Under the pieces are notes generated by a model. That model saw only the letters and a program-made list of their open reading frames with translations, searched no databases and was not told the origin of the DNA. DNA of 64,000 bases, taken from Acidobacteriota bacterium (lineage in GTDB: Bacteria > Acidobacteriota > Holophagae > Acanthopleuribacterales > Acanthopleuribacteraceae). Within the stretch, counting starts at the first letter, position 1. The number at the start of each line of letters is the position of its first letter. The position numbers were made by a program, and so were the translations under genes. Of this stretch, positions 52,713-61,632 are shown one piece after another. The stretch lies in NCBI GenBank assembly GCA_020637335.1, contig JACJWC010000011.1, positions 122,871 through 186,870 of the forward strand, written 5' to 3'.

Positions 52713-54480
52713 GATCCAATCCCAGTTGGGGCCAGAGCCGATCAACCGCCAGCACGACTTCGGGGTCCGGCTGCAGCACGTCGGGATAACCCGGTTTTAG
52801 ACGGCAATCCAGGACCAGCGGGCCAGAAAAAGTCACATGATTGCGAACTAAAGTTTGTTGGCCATACAAATCGCCGGCTGGCTCGAAGCGAGTAAATACG
52901 TGCCAAAGGAAGGCCGCTTCTGAACGAACCGCTTCTTCTGGCTCATCGTGCAACACCACCCAACGATAGGCCTTGAGCTCAGCCAAACGCTGTAGCCGTT
53001 CGGCGGCCCCATCATCCGCCTGATAAGCGGGACCTTTAACGACCAGCACACCCGGACAAAACAAGTGGGCTGCACCGAACTCGCTCTGCTTTGAAAGATC
53101 AGGAACACGATCCTCAAGCGCGAATTTCACATCGCCCAAGCCAAGGAACACGGCTTTCGATCCAGAATTAACAGCGGGCCCAGTGTAATCTAAGGTATCC
53201 ATACTAATGTGGCTAATCACGTGCAAATCGGTCTCAGGCGCCCAGCGGGCCAGAATATGGCATAGGAAATCTTTGAAATGCCGCGGGTTGACATCGCCAT
53301 CGGTCACGAGCAGCACTTTGGTCAGGGAAAGCTGACCTTCACCCAAGATTCGCATGGCGGCGGTAAAGGCTTCCTTGGGGTAACGTTCGTGAACGACGGC
53401 GCCGGCCAAAGAATGCACTCCACTTTCCTCAAAAGCAAAAACATCTTTTACGCCTTTGAGAACCAGCGGAAAAATTGGCGACAACAGTTTTTGTAAGTAA
53501 AGGGCCAGGAAATGGTCTTCCTGGGGCGGCCGGCCAACAACCGTTGCCGGGTAAATGGCATCCGGACGATGCAAAATATGCCGGATTTGGAAAACGGGAT
53601 AGTCGTGTTGTAGAGAATAATAACCGTAATGATCGCCAAAGGGTCCTTCTGGCGCCCGGACATGCGGCGGGATCTCACCAACCAGGCAAAAGTCTGCTTC
53701 GCCAACCAGAGGCAAAGGACTCAGACGCTGATTTTTGATCATATCCAGCTTGTGACCCTGAACAAGTGAAGCAAATACCAATTCGGGGACATCCTCAGGC
53801 AAGGGGGCGATGGCCGCTAGAATGAGTGCCGGGGGTCCACCTAAAAAGACACAGCACGGCAGGGCTTGACCTTGGGATTCTGCCTGGTAGTAATGATTGC
53901 CGCCGCCGCGGTGAATTTGGATGTGCATGCCCGTTTGCTGAGGCGCCTGGACCTGTAATCGGTACATGCCCAGATTGCCCTTACCGCTGTGAGGGTGCTC
54001 AGTATAGACCAGCGGCAGCGTGATGAAGGGCCCGCCATCCAGGGGCCAACAGGTTAGGACGGGTAAATCGTTAAGGGAATCCGTGCGCTGCTGGGTAACT
54101 GGACCACGGCTGCGCGATTTGAGACCTAGCCGCAGCATTTGCCCGATCAGTTTGCGGCGATGCCACACGTCACTCGGCTTGGGCGGCAACTGATCGACCA
54201 CCTCTACCAAGTCCCGCACCAATTGTTCGGGTTTCTGGCCAAAAGCGATTTCGATGCGTTTCTGATTGCCAAACAGATTGCAGACTAGGGGAAAGCGGCC
54301 CGAACTGGGTCGATGGAATAACAATGCCGGTCCCTGCTCGGCGACTACGCGGCGCTGGATCTCGGGGATCACTCCGCGCGGATCAGCCGATACCTGGACA
54401 TCTACCAGCTCACCTTCCGCGCGCAGCGCATGGATAAAAGATTGTAAGTTGCGGTGACCGCCCCTTCCCGGTTTGGCCAA
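52705..54480 (-). CDS. UbiD-family decarboxylase
   Basis: A 591-aa member of the UbiD family, which uses prenylated FMN to decarboxylate aromatic or unsaturated acids. Typical segments are visible: GNQKRIEIAFG near the N-terminus, HIQIHRGGGNHY, the conserved E-x-PFGDHYGYY (PEGPFGDHYGYY) and the C-terminal lysine- and Asp-rich DGDVNPRHFKDFL. Length is longer than E. coli UbiD (497 aa) and close to the MqnL/menaquinone-type members, so a role in quinone synthesis is plausible. It starts 3 bp after the FHA gene and continues into lpxK and greA. Confidence 0.9.
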   Translation of the reverse strand: MAKPGRGGHRNLQSFIHALRAEGELVDVQVSADPRGVIPEIQRRVVAEQGPALLFHRPSSGRFPLVCNLFGNQKRIEIAFGQKPEQLVRDLVEVVDQLPPKPSDVWHRRKLIGQMLRLGLKSRSRGPVTQQRTDSLNDLPVLTCWPLDGGPFITLPLVYTEHPHSGKGNLGMYRLQVQAPQQTGMHIQIHRGGGNHYYQAESQGQALPCCVFLGGPPALILAAIAPLPEDVPELVFASLVQGHKLDMIKNQRLSPLPLVGEADFCLVGEIPPHVRAPEGPFGDHYGYYSLQHDYPVFQIRHILHRPDAIYPATVVGRPPQEDHFLALYLQKLLSPIFPLVLKGVKDVFAFEESGVHSLAGAVVHERYPKEAFTAAMRILGEGQLSLTKVLLVTDGDVNPRHFKDFLCHILARWAPETDLHVISHISMDTLDYTGPAVNSGSKAVFLGLGDVKFALEDRVPDLSKQSEFGAAHLFCPGVLVVKGPAYQADDGAAERLQRLAELKAYRWVVLHDEPEEAVRSEAAFLWHVFTRFEPAGDLYGQQTLVRNHVTFSGPLVLDCRLKPGYPDVLQPDPEVVLAVDRLWPQLGLDRV

Positions 54481-54483
54481 AGA

Positions 54484-55860
54484 TTAGCGCTCGCTGTAAA
54501 GGAATTGGGTGGTTCCAATCAAAACGAGATCGCCATCCATCAGGAAGTGCTCGCGAATGCGGTTACCGTTGACGTAGGTGCCATTTTCGCTGTTGAGATC
54601 GTAAATGGCATAACCACCGGGCCCAAAGGCTATCTGGGCATGCTTGCGCGAGACACGCTCTTCAGGGATATGTATATCGTTGTCTGGACTGCGTCCAATA
54701 CTGGTGGTACCCATGCCCAGGGCATAAACCTGGCCGGGTTTCCCATCAACCATTACCGTAATTTTGGGGTTGGTGATGATCATGGTGCCATCGCCTTCCT
54801 CTTCTGGCAAGTTGTTCCAATTGAACTGGGACTTGTCCAGGCGCATAGTCGCGGGCTCCAGTTCCGGAACGGGCGGCGGCAGGGGCGGTTGACCGTGGGG
54901 TGGACCAGGCGGGCCATCAAATACGGGACGCGGTGTTTCCATGGTCGGTGCTTCGGCTTCACCATTCAAGTCACTGACAAATTCACGCACAATGGGATCC
55001 AACGCCTCTTCAGGCTCCAGATCAGGTTCCTGAATGGCTTCCATGTCCAAATCCTCAATATCGTCTTCAAAAGCAGGAGGCGGCTGGGGTGGCGGCGGAG
55101 CGGAATGGCTTACGGGGATGGTTTGTTCAGGTTCATAATCCGGCGGTAAATCCCAGCCCTTGGACATGGGCTTCGATTGGACGGGCGGCGGTTGAATTGG
55201 CGGCTCCGGTTCAGCCTGGATCTCGTAGGAGACCTCATCTTCTGGCTCGGGCTCAGGCTCGGGTTCCGGTTCTAACTCTGCTGCGGGTTCCGACTCGGGC
55301 TCGAGTTCGGGTGCAGGTTCAGGTTCAGGTTCAGGTTCCGCTTGGAGTTCTGGCTCCGGCTCCGGCTCAGGTTCCGCTTCGGGTTCGGGTTCGTCCGATG
55401 ACTCACTCTCCAAATCTTCTTCGGAATCGAAGACTTCTAAAAATTTGGCTTTGAGCTGTTCAGCTTCATCTAATTCGGCTTGGTGTTCGGCGCAAATCTG
55501 TTCAGCTGTGGTGAGCGCTTTTTCGTATTCTTTGCCGACGACTTCACCTAATTCGTGTCGGAAAACCAGTTCTTCTTTTTCAAAGGTGGCTTTTTCACTG
55601 GCCGCCTTTAGACGCTCCATCAAACCCCGCAACTTGGCATATTCGGCGCGGACCGTATTCTTAATCGGCTCAGCTTCAGCCCGCATCTGACCCAGACGGG
55701 TTTCGTAATCGGATTTCACTTTGCTGTAGACGGCAGGTGAAACCTGTTCCTTTTTCTCTTCCATTTTGTCCAGACGTTCCTGAAGAACGCTGCACTCCAG
55801 TCTGACTTGGCGCAGATTATCGATTCCCGAAAGGTCAATTTTCGGCATGTCGTCCAGCAT
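54484..55860 (-). CDS. FHA-domain protein with coiled coil and Glu-Pro repeat linker
   Basis: A 458-aa cytoplasmic protein. Residues 15-145 form an acidic coiled coil. Residues 157-208 are an almost pure EP repeat, followed by a Pro-rich region to about 350. The C-terminal FHA domain (about 365-455) has the phosphothreonine-binding residues in SIGRSPDNDI, RVSRKHAQI and NSENGTYVNG. It should therefore bind phosphoproteins, such as targets of the Ser/Thr kinases elsewhere in the window. GGAGG is 4 nt before the ATG. It lies first in the FHA-ubiD-lpxK-greA run and 117 bp after trxB, separated by a hairpin. Confidence 0.9.
   Translation of the reverse strand: MLDDMPKIDLSGIDNLRQVRLECSVLQERLDKMEEKKEQVSPAVYSKVKSDYETRLGQMRAEAEPIKNTVRAEYAKLRGLMERLKAASEKATFEKEELVFRHELGEVVGKEYEKALTTAEQICAEHQAELDEAEQLKAKFLEVFDSEEDLESESSDEPEPEAEPEPEPEPELQAEPEPEPEPAPELEPESEPAAELEPEPEPEPEPEDEVSYEIQAEPEPPIQPPPVQSKPMSKGWDLPPDYEPEQTIPVSHSAPPPPQPPPAFEDDIEDLDMEAIQEPDLEPEEALDPIVREFVSDLNGEAEAPTMETPRPVFDGPPGPPHGQPPLPPPVPELEPATMRLDKSQFNWNNLPEEEGDGTMIITNPKITVMVDGKPGQVYALGMGTTSIGRSPDNDIHIPEERVSRKHAQIAFGPGGYAIYDLNSENGTYVNGNRIREHFLMDGDLVLIGTTQFLYSER
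55237..55392 (-). repeat. Low-complexity Glu-Pro repeat in FHA gene
   Basis: About 52 codons of alternating Glu and Pro with few interruptions give a 6-bp periodic pattern (forms of GGTTCC/GGCTCG on the plus strand). Such tracts can expand or contract by slippage. Confidence 0.9.
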
Positions 55861-55944
55861 GGCTCCTCCAATTGGGCGTGTCGGTCATTCATAAAAGGCA
55901 ATAACCTTCAAATTCTGACTCGAAAGGTTAGAAATGTAAAGCCT

Positions 55945-55970
55945 GGAGCGGCGCGAAAATCGGCCACTCC
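55945..55970 (-). terminator. Hairpin after trxB
   Basis: On the minus strand GGAGTGGC pairs with GCCGCTCC (one T-G wobble) around a 10-nt loop, 8 bp after the trxB stop, followed by a moderately T-rich stretch. It could end or attenuate trxB transcription before the FHA gene. Confidence 0.5.
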
Positions 55971-55977
55971 TATGGAT

Positions 55978-56907
55978 TTAAGCGTGGTGGGATAGGAACC
56001 GTTCGGCCTCGATAGCTGCCATACAACCGCTTCCAGCTGCGGTAATGGCCTGTCGATAGACCGGGTCCTGGACATCACCACAGGCAAAAACGCCCGGAAT
56101 GGAGGTAGCAGTTGAATCCGCTTGGGTCAGCAAATAGCCTTGGGGATTGGCTTCCAATTGATCTTTAAATAGCTGGGAATTCGGCTCATGACCAATGGCC
56201 ACAAACAGACCTTGAATTGGCATTTCGCGGATTGATCCATCTTGGGTATCTTCCAAAACCAGAGCTTGGATGCCGGATTCTTTGCTACCCAGAATTTGCT
56301 TAACGGTTGTGTTCCAAACCATCTCAATTTTGGGATGCTCTATAGCGCGGGCCTGCATAATTTTTGAGGCGCGCAAACTGTCCCGTCGGTGGATTAAATA
56401 CACCTTGGATGCGAATTTGGTCAGGAAGGTTGCCTCCTCGACCGCGGAGTCACCACCCCCGACAACGGCAATGACCTTGTTTCGGAAAAAGAAACCATCG
56501 CAGGTGGCACACGCGGACACACCGTGACCCATTAACACTTTTTCCTGATCCAAACCGAGCAATTTGGCCGAGGCCCCGGTCGAAATGATAATGGAATCGG
56601 CAGTGTAGCGTTCACCTTCTGCCCAGACCTGGAACGGCCGTGCACTCAAGTCAACCTTTTCCACCAGTTCAAATCGGCTTTTTGCGCCAAATCGCGTGGC
56701 TTGTTCGCGGAACAAATCCATGAGCTCGGGACCCATGATGCCTTTGGGGAATCCGGGATAATTTTCGACTTCAGTGGTAATCGTCAACTGGCCGCCGGGC
56801 TGCAACCCTTCGAACACCAGGGGCGCCAAATCCGCGCGTGCCGCATAAATCGCCGCAGTCAAGCCGGCTGGACCTGACCCAATAATAATGACCTTTTCGT
56901 GGGACAT
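55978..56907 (-). CDS. trxB: Thioredoxin reductase
   Basis: A 309-aa flavoprotein that reduces thioredoxin with NADPH. It has the FAD motif GSGPAGLTAAIYAAR at 10-24, the redox-active C133-A-T-C136 (SACATCDG), the NADPH motif GGGDSAVEEA and the second FAD motif CGDVQD near the end. Length and motifs are standard for low-molecular-weight TrxB. The ATG is preceded by AAGGAG. It is the first gene of the minus-strand run and is divergent from the 57053 lipoprotein gene. Confidence 0.97.
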   Translation of the reverse strand: MSHEKVIIIGSGPAGLTAAIYAARADLAPLVFEGLQPGGQLTITTEVENYPGFPKGIMGPELMDLFREQATRFGAKSRFELVEKVDLSARPFQVWAEGERYTADSIIISTGASAKLLGLDQEKVLMGHGVSACATCDGFFFRNKVIAVVGGGDSAVEEATFLTKFASKVYLIHRRDSLRASKIMQARAIEHPKIEMVWNTTVKQILGSKESGIQALVLEDTQDGSIREMPIQGLFVAIGHEPNSQLFKDQLEANPQGYLLTQADSTATSIPGVFACGDVQDPVYRQAITAAGSGCMAAIEAERFLSHHA

Positions 56908-57052
56908 GCCATAACTCCTTTAAGGCTGGGTACGGGTTGGGGCCAGTTGGAATGCCTGGAACCCAGACCCAAATAGAAACGCTATATTTTTACAGAAATT
57001 TCAGTGGGAAGTTTTTTGTTTTCCGATAAAGAATGTAGAAGGAGGCTTCCAT

Positions 57053-57478
57053 ATGCGAATTTCCCTTGCCCTACTCTTGTTGGTTTCTGCCTGTGCCACC
57101 AAGAAATCCGACTCCGAATTGTTTGCCGAAGAACGACCCACCATCGACCTGAGTGCAAGTGCCAACATGGGCTACACCCCATTGCGTGTGGATTTTACGG
57201 CCTACCTGGAGACCCCTGACCGCACCGTTGAACGCGAAATTACTGAAGTCAAATGGCTGATCCGCGGACCTAGCGGTTACGAGCGCGAAATTACCAGCGA
57301 TGCTCAAAACTTCCAAGAAGAAGAAGGCAATCAGCGCAGCTTTTTTTATTTGGAATACGATTTTAATTTACCGGGCAAATATTACGTCCAACTGGTGCTT
57401 AATGATGGGGAATATGCTTCCAAAAAAATTCCCGTCAGTGTCATGGATATGCCATCGGAAAATCGCCGGCGCTTTTAG
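57053..57478 (+). CDS. Small lipoprotein with PKD-like domain
   Basis: A 141-aa protein with a lipobox ending at Cys14 (LLVSAC), so it is lipid-anchored. The mature part is a single beta-sandwich resembling a PKD/Ig domain (TPLRVDFTAYLETPD, YYVQLVLNDGEYASKKIPVSV). AGAAGGAGG lies 8 nt before the ATG. It precedes the MglA-like gene by 87 bp. Function unknown. Confidence 0.8.
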   Translation: MRISLALLLLVSACATKKSDSELFAEERPTIDLSASANMGYTPLRVDFTAYLETPDRTVEREITEVKWLIRGPSGYEREITSDAQNFQEEEGNQRSFFYLEYDFNLPGKYYVQLVLNDGEYASKKIPVSVMDMPSENRRRF

Positions 57479-57565
57479 CATTAGTTTGCTCTAAATCCTT
57501 CGTTTGTCTTCACCTGCCGCTGTGATATGCTACGGTCATTCTTTGGCTGATTTAGGATCCAAGCA

Positions 57566-58978
57566 ATGGTCTTTTTCAATTATTCAACCATGCAGATGGT
57601 GGCGAAAATCGTATATTACGGACCGGGTCTATGCGGGAAAACCACCAACCTGAACCACATTTATGAAAAAACATCGCCCAAATCGCGCGGCGAGATGGTC
57701 TCCCTGGCTACCGAAACCGACCGGACCCTCTTTTTTGACCTTCTGCCCTTGGATGTCGGTTTGGTCGGCGGCTTTAAAACCAAGTTCCAGCTGTACACGG
57801 TTCCGGGCCAGGTCTTCTACAATGCCACCCGAAAACTGGTGCTAAAGGGCGTTGACGGCATAGTATTTGTTGCCGATAGTCAGGTGCCCATGTTTGAAGC
57901 CAATCAGGACAGCATGGCCAATATGTGGGAGAACCTGGAAGAGCTAGGCTTGGATTTTGGTCAGATTCCGATTGTGTTGCAGTACAACAAACGTGATCTG
58001 CCGCACATTATGCCAATTGACAAGCTCAATGCCGCGCTCAACGAACACGGCTTCCCTTTTGTAGAGGCCTCCGCCATCCAGGGTGCTGGCGTATTTGAGA
58101 CACTTAAAGAGATATCCAAGGCAACGTTACTCAAACTGAAAAATAAGGTGTTGGGCGACGAGCTCAAAAAGAGCAAGGGCAATACGGTTGAATTTAAGGT
58201 ACAGGGCTCCAAAAGTATTAAAAAGGCGATTGAGGAAGAGGGCGGACGTCAGGACAGCATCTATGAGCAGACCCGCATCGAGAAATCAGATCCCGGTCTG
58301 CCCACAGTAGAGGAATTTGAGCCCCTGCCGGTACCCGAGCAGGTCACTTTTGAGGACTACACCAATGTGCCCCCAAGTGAGGAATTGGGAGAGGTCTCCA
58401 AAATCAATTTTGACACCATTGACCTGGATGGGCTGGAAGAAGAAATTGAGTCGATCGACGAAGAAGATGCCATGTTGACCATGACCGAGGAAGTGGACCT
58501 GACGACAGAGCTCGAGGAAGTTGAGTTCGATGAAAAAACGGGTGCCCATTACGAACACCTGATGGAGGAATCCGAAGAATTGGACGATACGGCTCCGTCC
58601 AACAAACCGCCGCATCCGCCCATTCCACCCGCTAAACCCAAAGCCAACCTGGAGGAGAGTCTGGGCAAGGTGCGCGCCTCCAATGTCATGAACGATTTGG
58701 AAAAAATCACCAGCTCTTTAAAGACCACCACGATCAAAACCGATTCCGTCGACGATTTACTCAGCGATTTGGTGACCGGCGTCAAGGCGCCAGCCAAAAA
58801 GGAATGGTCCAAACACCATATTCAATTGGAAGGCAAGCTGGGCAAAACTCAAATCAACTGTATTTTCCTCGATAAGACCGGCAGTGTGATTCATACCCAA
58901 CTGCTTCAGGTTAAAGTGCACCCCAATGGTCCCGGAAAATACGAGTTGCGTTTATCGCTCGATATTGAAGAGACATGA
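57566..58978 (+). CDS. MglA-like GTPase with long acidic C-terminal extension
   Basis: A 470-aa protein. Residues 1-195 are an MglA-type small GTPase: P-loop GPGLCGKTT at 19-27, the TVPGQ switch II (in place of DTAGQ, typical of MglA), and NKRDL for guanine specificity. MglA controls polarity and motility in Myxococcus and related bacteria. Here the G domain is followed by a long acidic, Pro-containing linker and a small beta domain (about 405-470, HHIQLEGKLGKTQINCIF...YELRLSLDIEE), not present in MglA. The stop overlaps the LolA-like start by 4 bp. No MglB roadblock protein is adjacent. The extension may replace a partner or tether the GTPase. Confidence 0.88.
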   Translation: MVFFNYSTMQMVAKIVYYGPGLCGKTTNLNHIYEKTSPKSRGEMVSLATETDRTLFFDLLPLDVGLVGGFKTKFQLYTVPGQVFYNATRKLVLKGVDGIVFVADSQVPMFEANQDSMANMWENLEELGLDFGQIPIVLQYNKRDLPHIMPIDKLNAALNEHGFPFVEASAIQGAGVFETLKEISKATLLKLKNKVLGDELKKSKGNTVEFKVQGSKSIKKAIEEEGGRQDSIYEQTRIEKSDPGLPTVEEFEPLPVPEQVTFEDYTNVPPSEELGEVSKINFDTIDLDGLEEEIESIDEEDAMLTMTEEVDLTTELEEVEFDEKTGAHYEHLMEESEELDDTAPSNKPPHPPIPPAKPKANLEESLGKVRASNVMNDLEKITSSLKTTTIKTDSVDDLLSDLVTGVKAPAKKEWSKHHIQLEGKLGKTQINCIFLDKTGSVIHTQLLQVKVHPNGPGKYELRLSLDIEET

Positions 58979-59541
58979 TCCTCTGGTTCCTGCTGCTGCA
59001 ACTCGACCCCAAAGTCAAAACGGAACTATTTGCTCGTTTGGCCAAACTTGAGCGTTTCCAAGCCCAATTTGAGCAAGAGACGTACAGCGATTTTTTCGAT
59101 GCAGTCCATGCAAAGGGTCTGATCCAAATTGAACGGCCCGGGCACCTGCGTATGGAGTACCGCGAAGGCGAACACAAAACGGTTATTTGCGACGGATCCA
59201 CTTTTTATGAATACGATGCCGATGCAGAAAATGAAACCCGTTTGGCCCAGGGTGACTTTGAAAATGAACCGCTGGTTCGGATCTTTCTTTACGGTCAGAA
59301 TATAGAAGAAGTGTTCATGATCGACCGCGTTCAGGATGCCGAGAGGGGCGAGCTGTTCCGCTTTCGACCGCGCGGCCAGGACGACTACAATTTCACCTTG
59401 CGTTTTAATGACCAGGGTCTGCCACTGGAAGTAACGGTTGAAAACCCCGATGGCGAGGGGACGCATTTCGCCTTCAGCCAATGGGACCTCAAGCCTTCGT
59501 TTAAACCAGACACCTTCAAGATACCCGAGCCGAAACCCTAA
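58975..59541 (+). CDS. LolA-like outer-membrane lipoprotein carrier
   Basis: A 188-aa protein with a short hydrophobic start (ILWFLLLQL), probably a signal peptide. The rest follows the LolA pattern: an amphipathic helix then FQAQFEQETYSDFF, the GLIQIERPGHLRMEYREGE strand pair, CDGSTFYEYDAD and FTLRFNDQGLPLEVTVEN. LolA carries lipoproteins across the periplasm. It overlaps the MglA-like gene by 4 bp, an unusual partner. The presence of two lipoproteins nearby fits a general carrier role. Confidence 0.85.
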   Translation: MILWFLLLQLDPKVKTELFARLAKLERFQAQFEQETYSDFFDAVHAKGLIQIERPGHLRMEYREGEHKTVICDGSTFYEYDADAENETRLAQGDFENEPLVRIFLYGQNIEEVFMIDRVQDAERGELFRFRPRGQDDYNFTLRFNDQGLPLEVTVENPDGEGTHFAFSQWDLKPSFKPDTFKIPEPKP

Positions 59542-59630
59542 AGCAGCGCACCCTAAAATATATTTAAAAAAATGTCGGTTCTTTTTTCAACTTGCCGTTT
59601 GGTTTGGTAAGGAGGAAACTTAAACTACCG

Positions 59631-60614
59631 ATGTTTAAACTTCACACGCCAGACCAAATGACCGGGGCATGGTCCGTTTTTGAGGATCCCCGCGGAGATC
59701 AGCACCTGCTTTGTGTCTGCAAGCAGACGTTTGAGATCAATGAGTCGGGTGCGCCTCTGCGCGAAATCAACCCTGAGCCTATAGTGGAAGCGCCAGTTTA
59801 TACGGATCCCGAAAATCCGGTTTGTCTCGCCCAGGAGACTGAGCTCAGCGCGCCAAGTGGCGGCAGCGATCTCGTGGTAGAGGCCGATTTATTCAATCCT
59901 CATCAACAAAACCCTTGTCCGGTTGGCATTCAACTGGGTCCACAATCGCTGTGGCTGAGGGTGTGGGGAAAAAGAGTTTGGCAAAAAACATTTATGGGCT
60001 GGAAACAGAGCAAACCCGAGCCACTTAACACGCTACCCATTCAATTTCTGCACACCTTTGGCGGAACGGACGCCACAACCGGCCGCGTTTGTATGGCCAA
60101 TCCAGCGGGTACCGGCTTTTTCGACAAATCGCCACAGGAAGGTTTGGCCTTGCCCCAAATCGAACGCTGGGAAACGCGCTGGGACAATCCGCGTCAACCC
60201 CCACACCCGGGCGGAATGGGGTTTATTGCCTCTCATTGGTCGGACCGCGCCCAATTTGCCGGCACCTATGATGCCGAATGGCAGGCCAAACAATTCCCAC
60301 GGCTTCCGCTTGATTTTTCCAACCGCTTCTACCACGTTGCCACACCAGACCTTCGTTTCGAGCAACCCCTTGGTGGTCGAGAAACCCTACAAATCAAGAA
60401 CCTCTCCCCGTGGGAAGACTTTCAAATCCAATTGCCCCAAATCCCGCTGGAAGCCACCCTTCAAATAGGCGGGGTGCGCCAGAAAAAAGCCCTGGACCTC
60501 GATCGTGTGTTCCTGCAAGCCACTCGCCAGCGCCTGTCGCTGACCTACAAAACCAGCTTCCCGATTAATCGTCGCTTACACCAAATCCGGGGATTGGAGG
60601 TCACGCATGCTTAA
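59631..60614 (+). CDS. DUF2169-family T6SS accessory protein
   Basis: A 327-aa protein of the DUF2169 family. DUF2169 genes lie beside PAAR-like and effector genes of type VI secretion clusters and are thought to act as adaptors for effector loading. Typical blocks are seen: CVCKQTFEINESGAPL, ETELSAPSGGSDLVVEADLF, NTLPIQFLHTFGGTDATTGRV and GMGFIASHWSDRAQFAGTYD. The inner ATG is chosen as AAGGAGGAA lies upstream; a TTG 13 codons before it is less fitting. It is the first of five overlapping plus-strand genes. Its stop overlaps the next start by 8 bp. Confidence 0.88.
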   Translation: MFKLHTPDQMTGAWSVFEDPRGDQHLLCVCKQTFEINESGAPLREINPEPIVEAPVYTDPENPVCLAQETELSAPSGGSDLVVEADLFNPHQQNPCPVGIQLGPQSLWLRVWGKRVWQKTFMGWKQSKPEPLNTLPIQFLHTFGGTDATTGRVCMANPAGTGFFDKSPQEGLALPQIERWETRWDNPRQPPHPGGMGFIASHWSDRAQFAGTYDAEWQAKQFPRLPLDFSNRFYHVATPDLRFEQPLGGRETLQIKNLSPWEDFQIQLPQIPLEATLQIGGVRQKKALDLDRVFLQATRQRLSLTYKTSFPINRRLHQIRGLEVTHA

Positions 60615-61632
60615 TTGGGGCATAGAGTACATCAACGCCATCACCCCTCTTGGCTTGGATATCGCGCAGACTTACCGCTCAACCGCAACGGGTTTGCAAC
60701 GTTTTTCTGAAACCTACAGTTATTACAGCGAAGCGGATGATCATCTCGATGCCCAACGCGAACCCCAAGTCGTCTCAGCAATTACCTGGCTGGACCCAGA
60801 CAATTCGCCACAAGAAAAGTTTGCAGTGCTTCTGCCCGAACTCCTGCAACGATGGGTCCTGGATTGTTCCATTCAAGCCGTAGATTTGACCCAGACAACC
60901 ATCGTGTGGGTATTGCCGGAGGTCCTGGCATTCAGTCCTGCCTTGTTTGAAGGCGCCTGGCGCAAAAGTGGCATGCCTCTTTACGCAGCCATGCATGTCC
61001 TGCACGGCAATTGCGGCATGATCCAGGCGCTTCTCCTGGCCCAAGACCAAGAGGCATCGCCGAATCAACGTATGCTCATTATTGGCTTTGAATGTTTCCT
61101 GGACCCTGTCCGATTGGCTGGGCTGGACCAGGCATGGCGGCTCAAAACCAGCCGAAACCCGGCAGGTTTCGTACCTTCAGAAGCGATTTCACTGATTGCA
61201 TTGGGCAGCAAAGGTTCAGCTTGGGCTGCCGCAGCGCAGGCCCATGAAACCGACTCATTTGATAGCGAACACAACAGTTCGGGAATCGCACTAGCCCAAG
61301 TCATCTGTCAATGCTTACCAAACGAGGACACGACAATTTGGTGCGATTTGAATGGTGAAACCTACCGCTTCCACGAATGGGGTACCGCCTGGGCACGGAT
61401 TGGCCTTGAATGGCCGCATGCCTTTCAAGAAATCCACCATCCCTTTGATGGGCTGGGCAATTGCGGCGCCGCCAGCGGCGGGATTTTAATTGGGCTCGCC
61501 CTAGAATCCATCAAAAATAACGGAGATGCCCACTGCGTGGTCTTCACCGGGTCTGATAATGGCAAACGCACCGCTATTCGATTGGAGAAAGGAGCTCTTT
61601 CATGCCTTCCACCACCAATGTCAATTTCCTGA
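60607..61632 (+). CDS. Ketosynthase/thiolase-fold protein with degenerate catalytic site
   Basis: A 341-aa protein with a thiolase/ketosynthase pattern. The N-terminus GIEYINAITPLGLDIAQTYRS matches KAS starts. HVLHGNCGMIQALLLAQ aligns with the nucleophile Cys helix (usually ACSSG). At the two catalytic His positions I see CDLNGETY in place of xxHGTxT and GLGNCGAASGG in place of GHxxGAAG, so both His read as Asn. Condensing activity is unlikely; the fold may serve as a binding scaffold. Such KAS-like genes are known beside DUF2169 and DUF4150 in T6SS loci. It overlaps both neighbours (8 and 31 bp). Confidence 0.75.
   Translation: MLNWGIEYINAITPLGLDIAQTYRSTATGLQRFSETYSYYSEADDHLDAQREPQVVSAITWLDPDNSPQEKFAVLLPELLQRWVLDCSIQAVDLTQTTIVWVLPEVLAFSPALFEGAWRKSGMPLYAAMHVLHGNCGMIQALLLAQDQEASPNQRMLIIGFECFLDPVRLAGLDQAWRLKTSRNPAGFVPSEAISLIALGSKGSAWAAAAQAHETDSFDSEHNSSGIALAQVICQCLPNEDTTIWCDLNGETYRFHEWGTAWARIGLEWPHAFQEIHHPFDGLGNCGAASGGILIGLALESIKNNGDAHCVVFTGSDNGKRTAIRLEKGALSCLPPPMSIS

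Noticed and set aside
52713..52745. TTG start of LpxK
   Set aside because: The added 11 residues are poorly like the family start; GTG at 52712 fits better, though the choice is not certain.
55237..55392. CRISPR or satellite array
   Set aside because: The periodicity is explained by Glu-Pro codons; there are no spacers.
60607..61632. Active fatty-acid or polyketide ketosynthase
   Set aside because: Both catalytic His positions appear to be Asn and the context is a secretion module.
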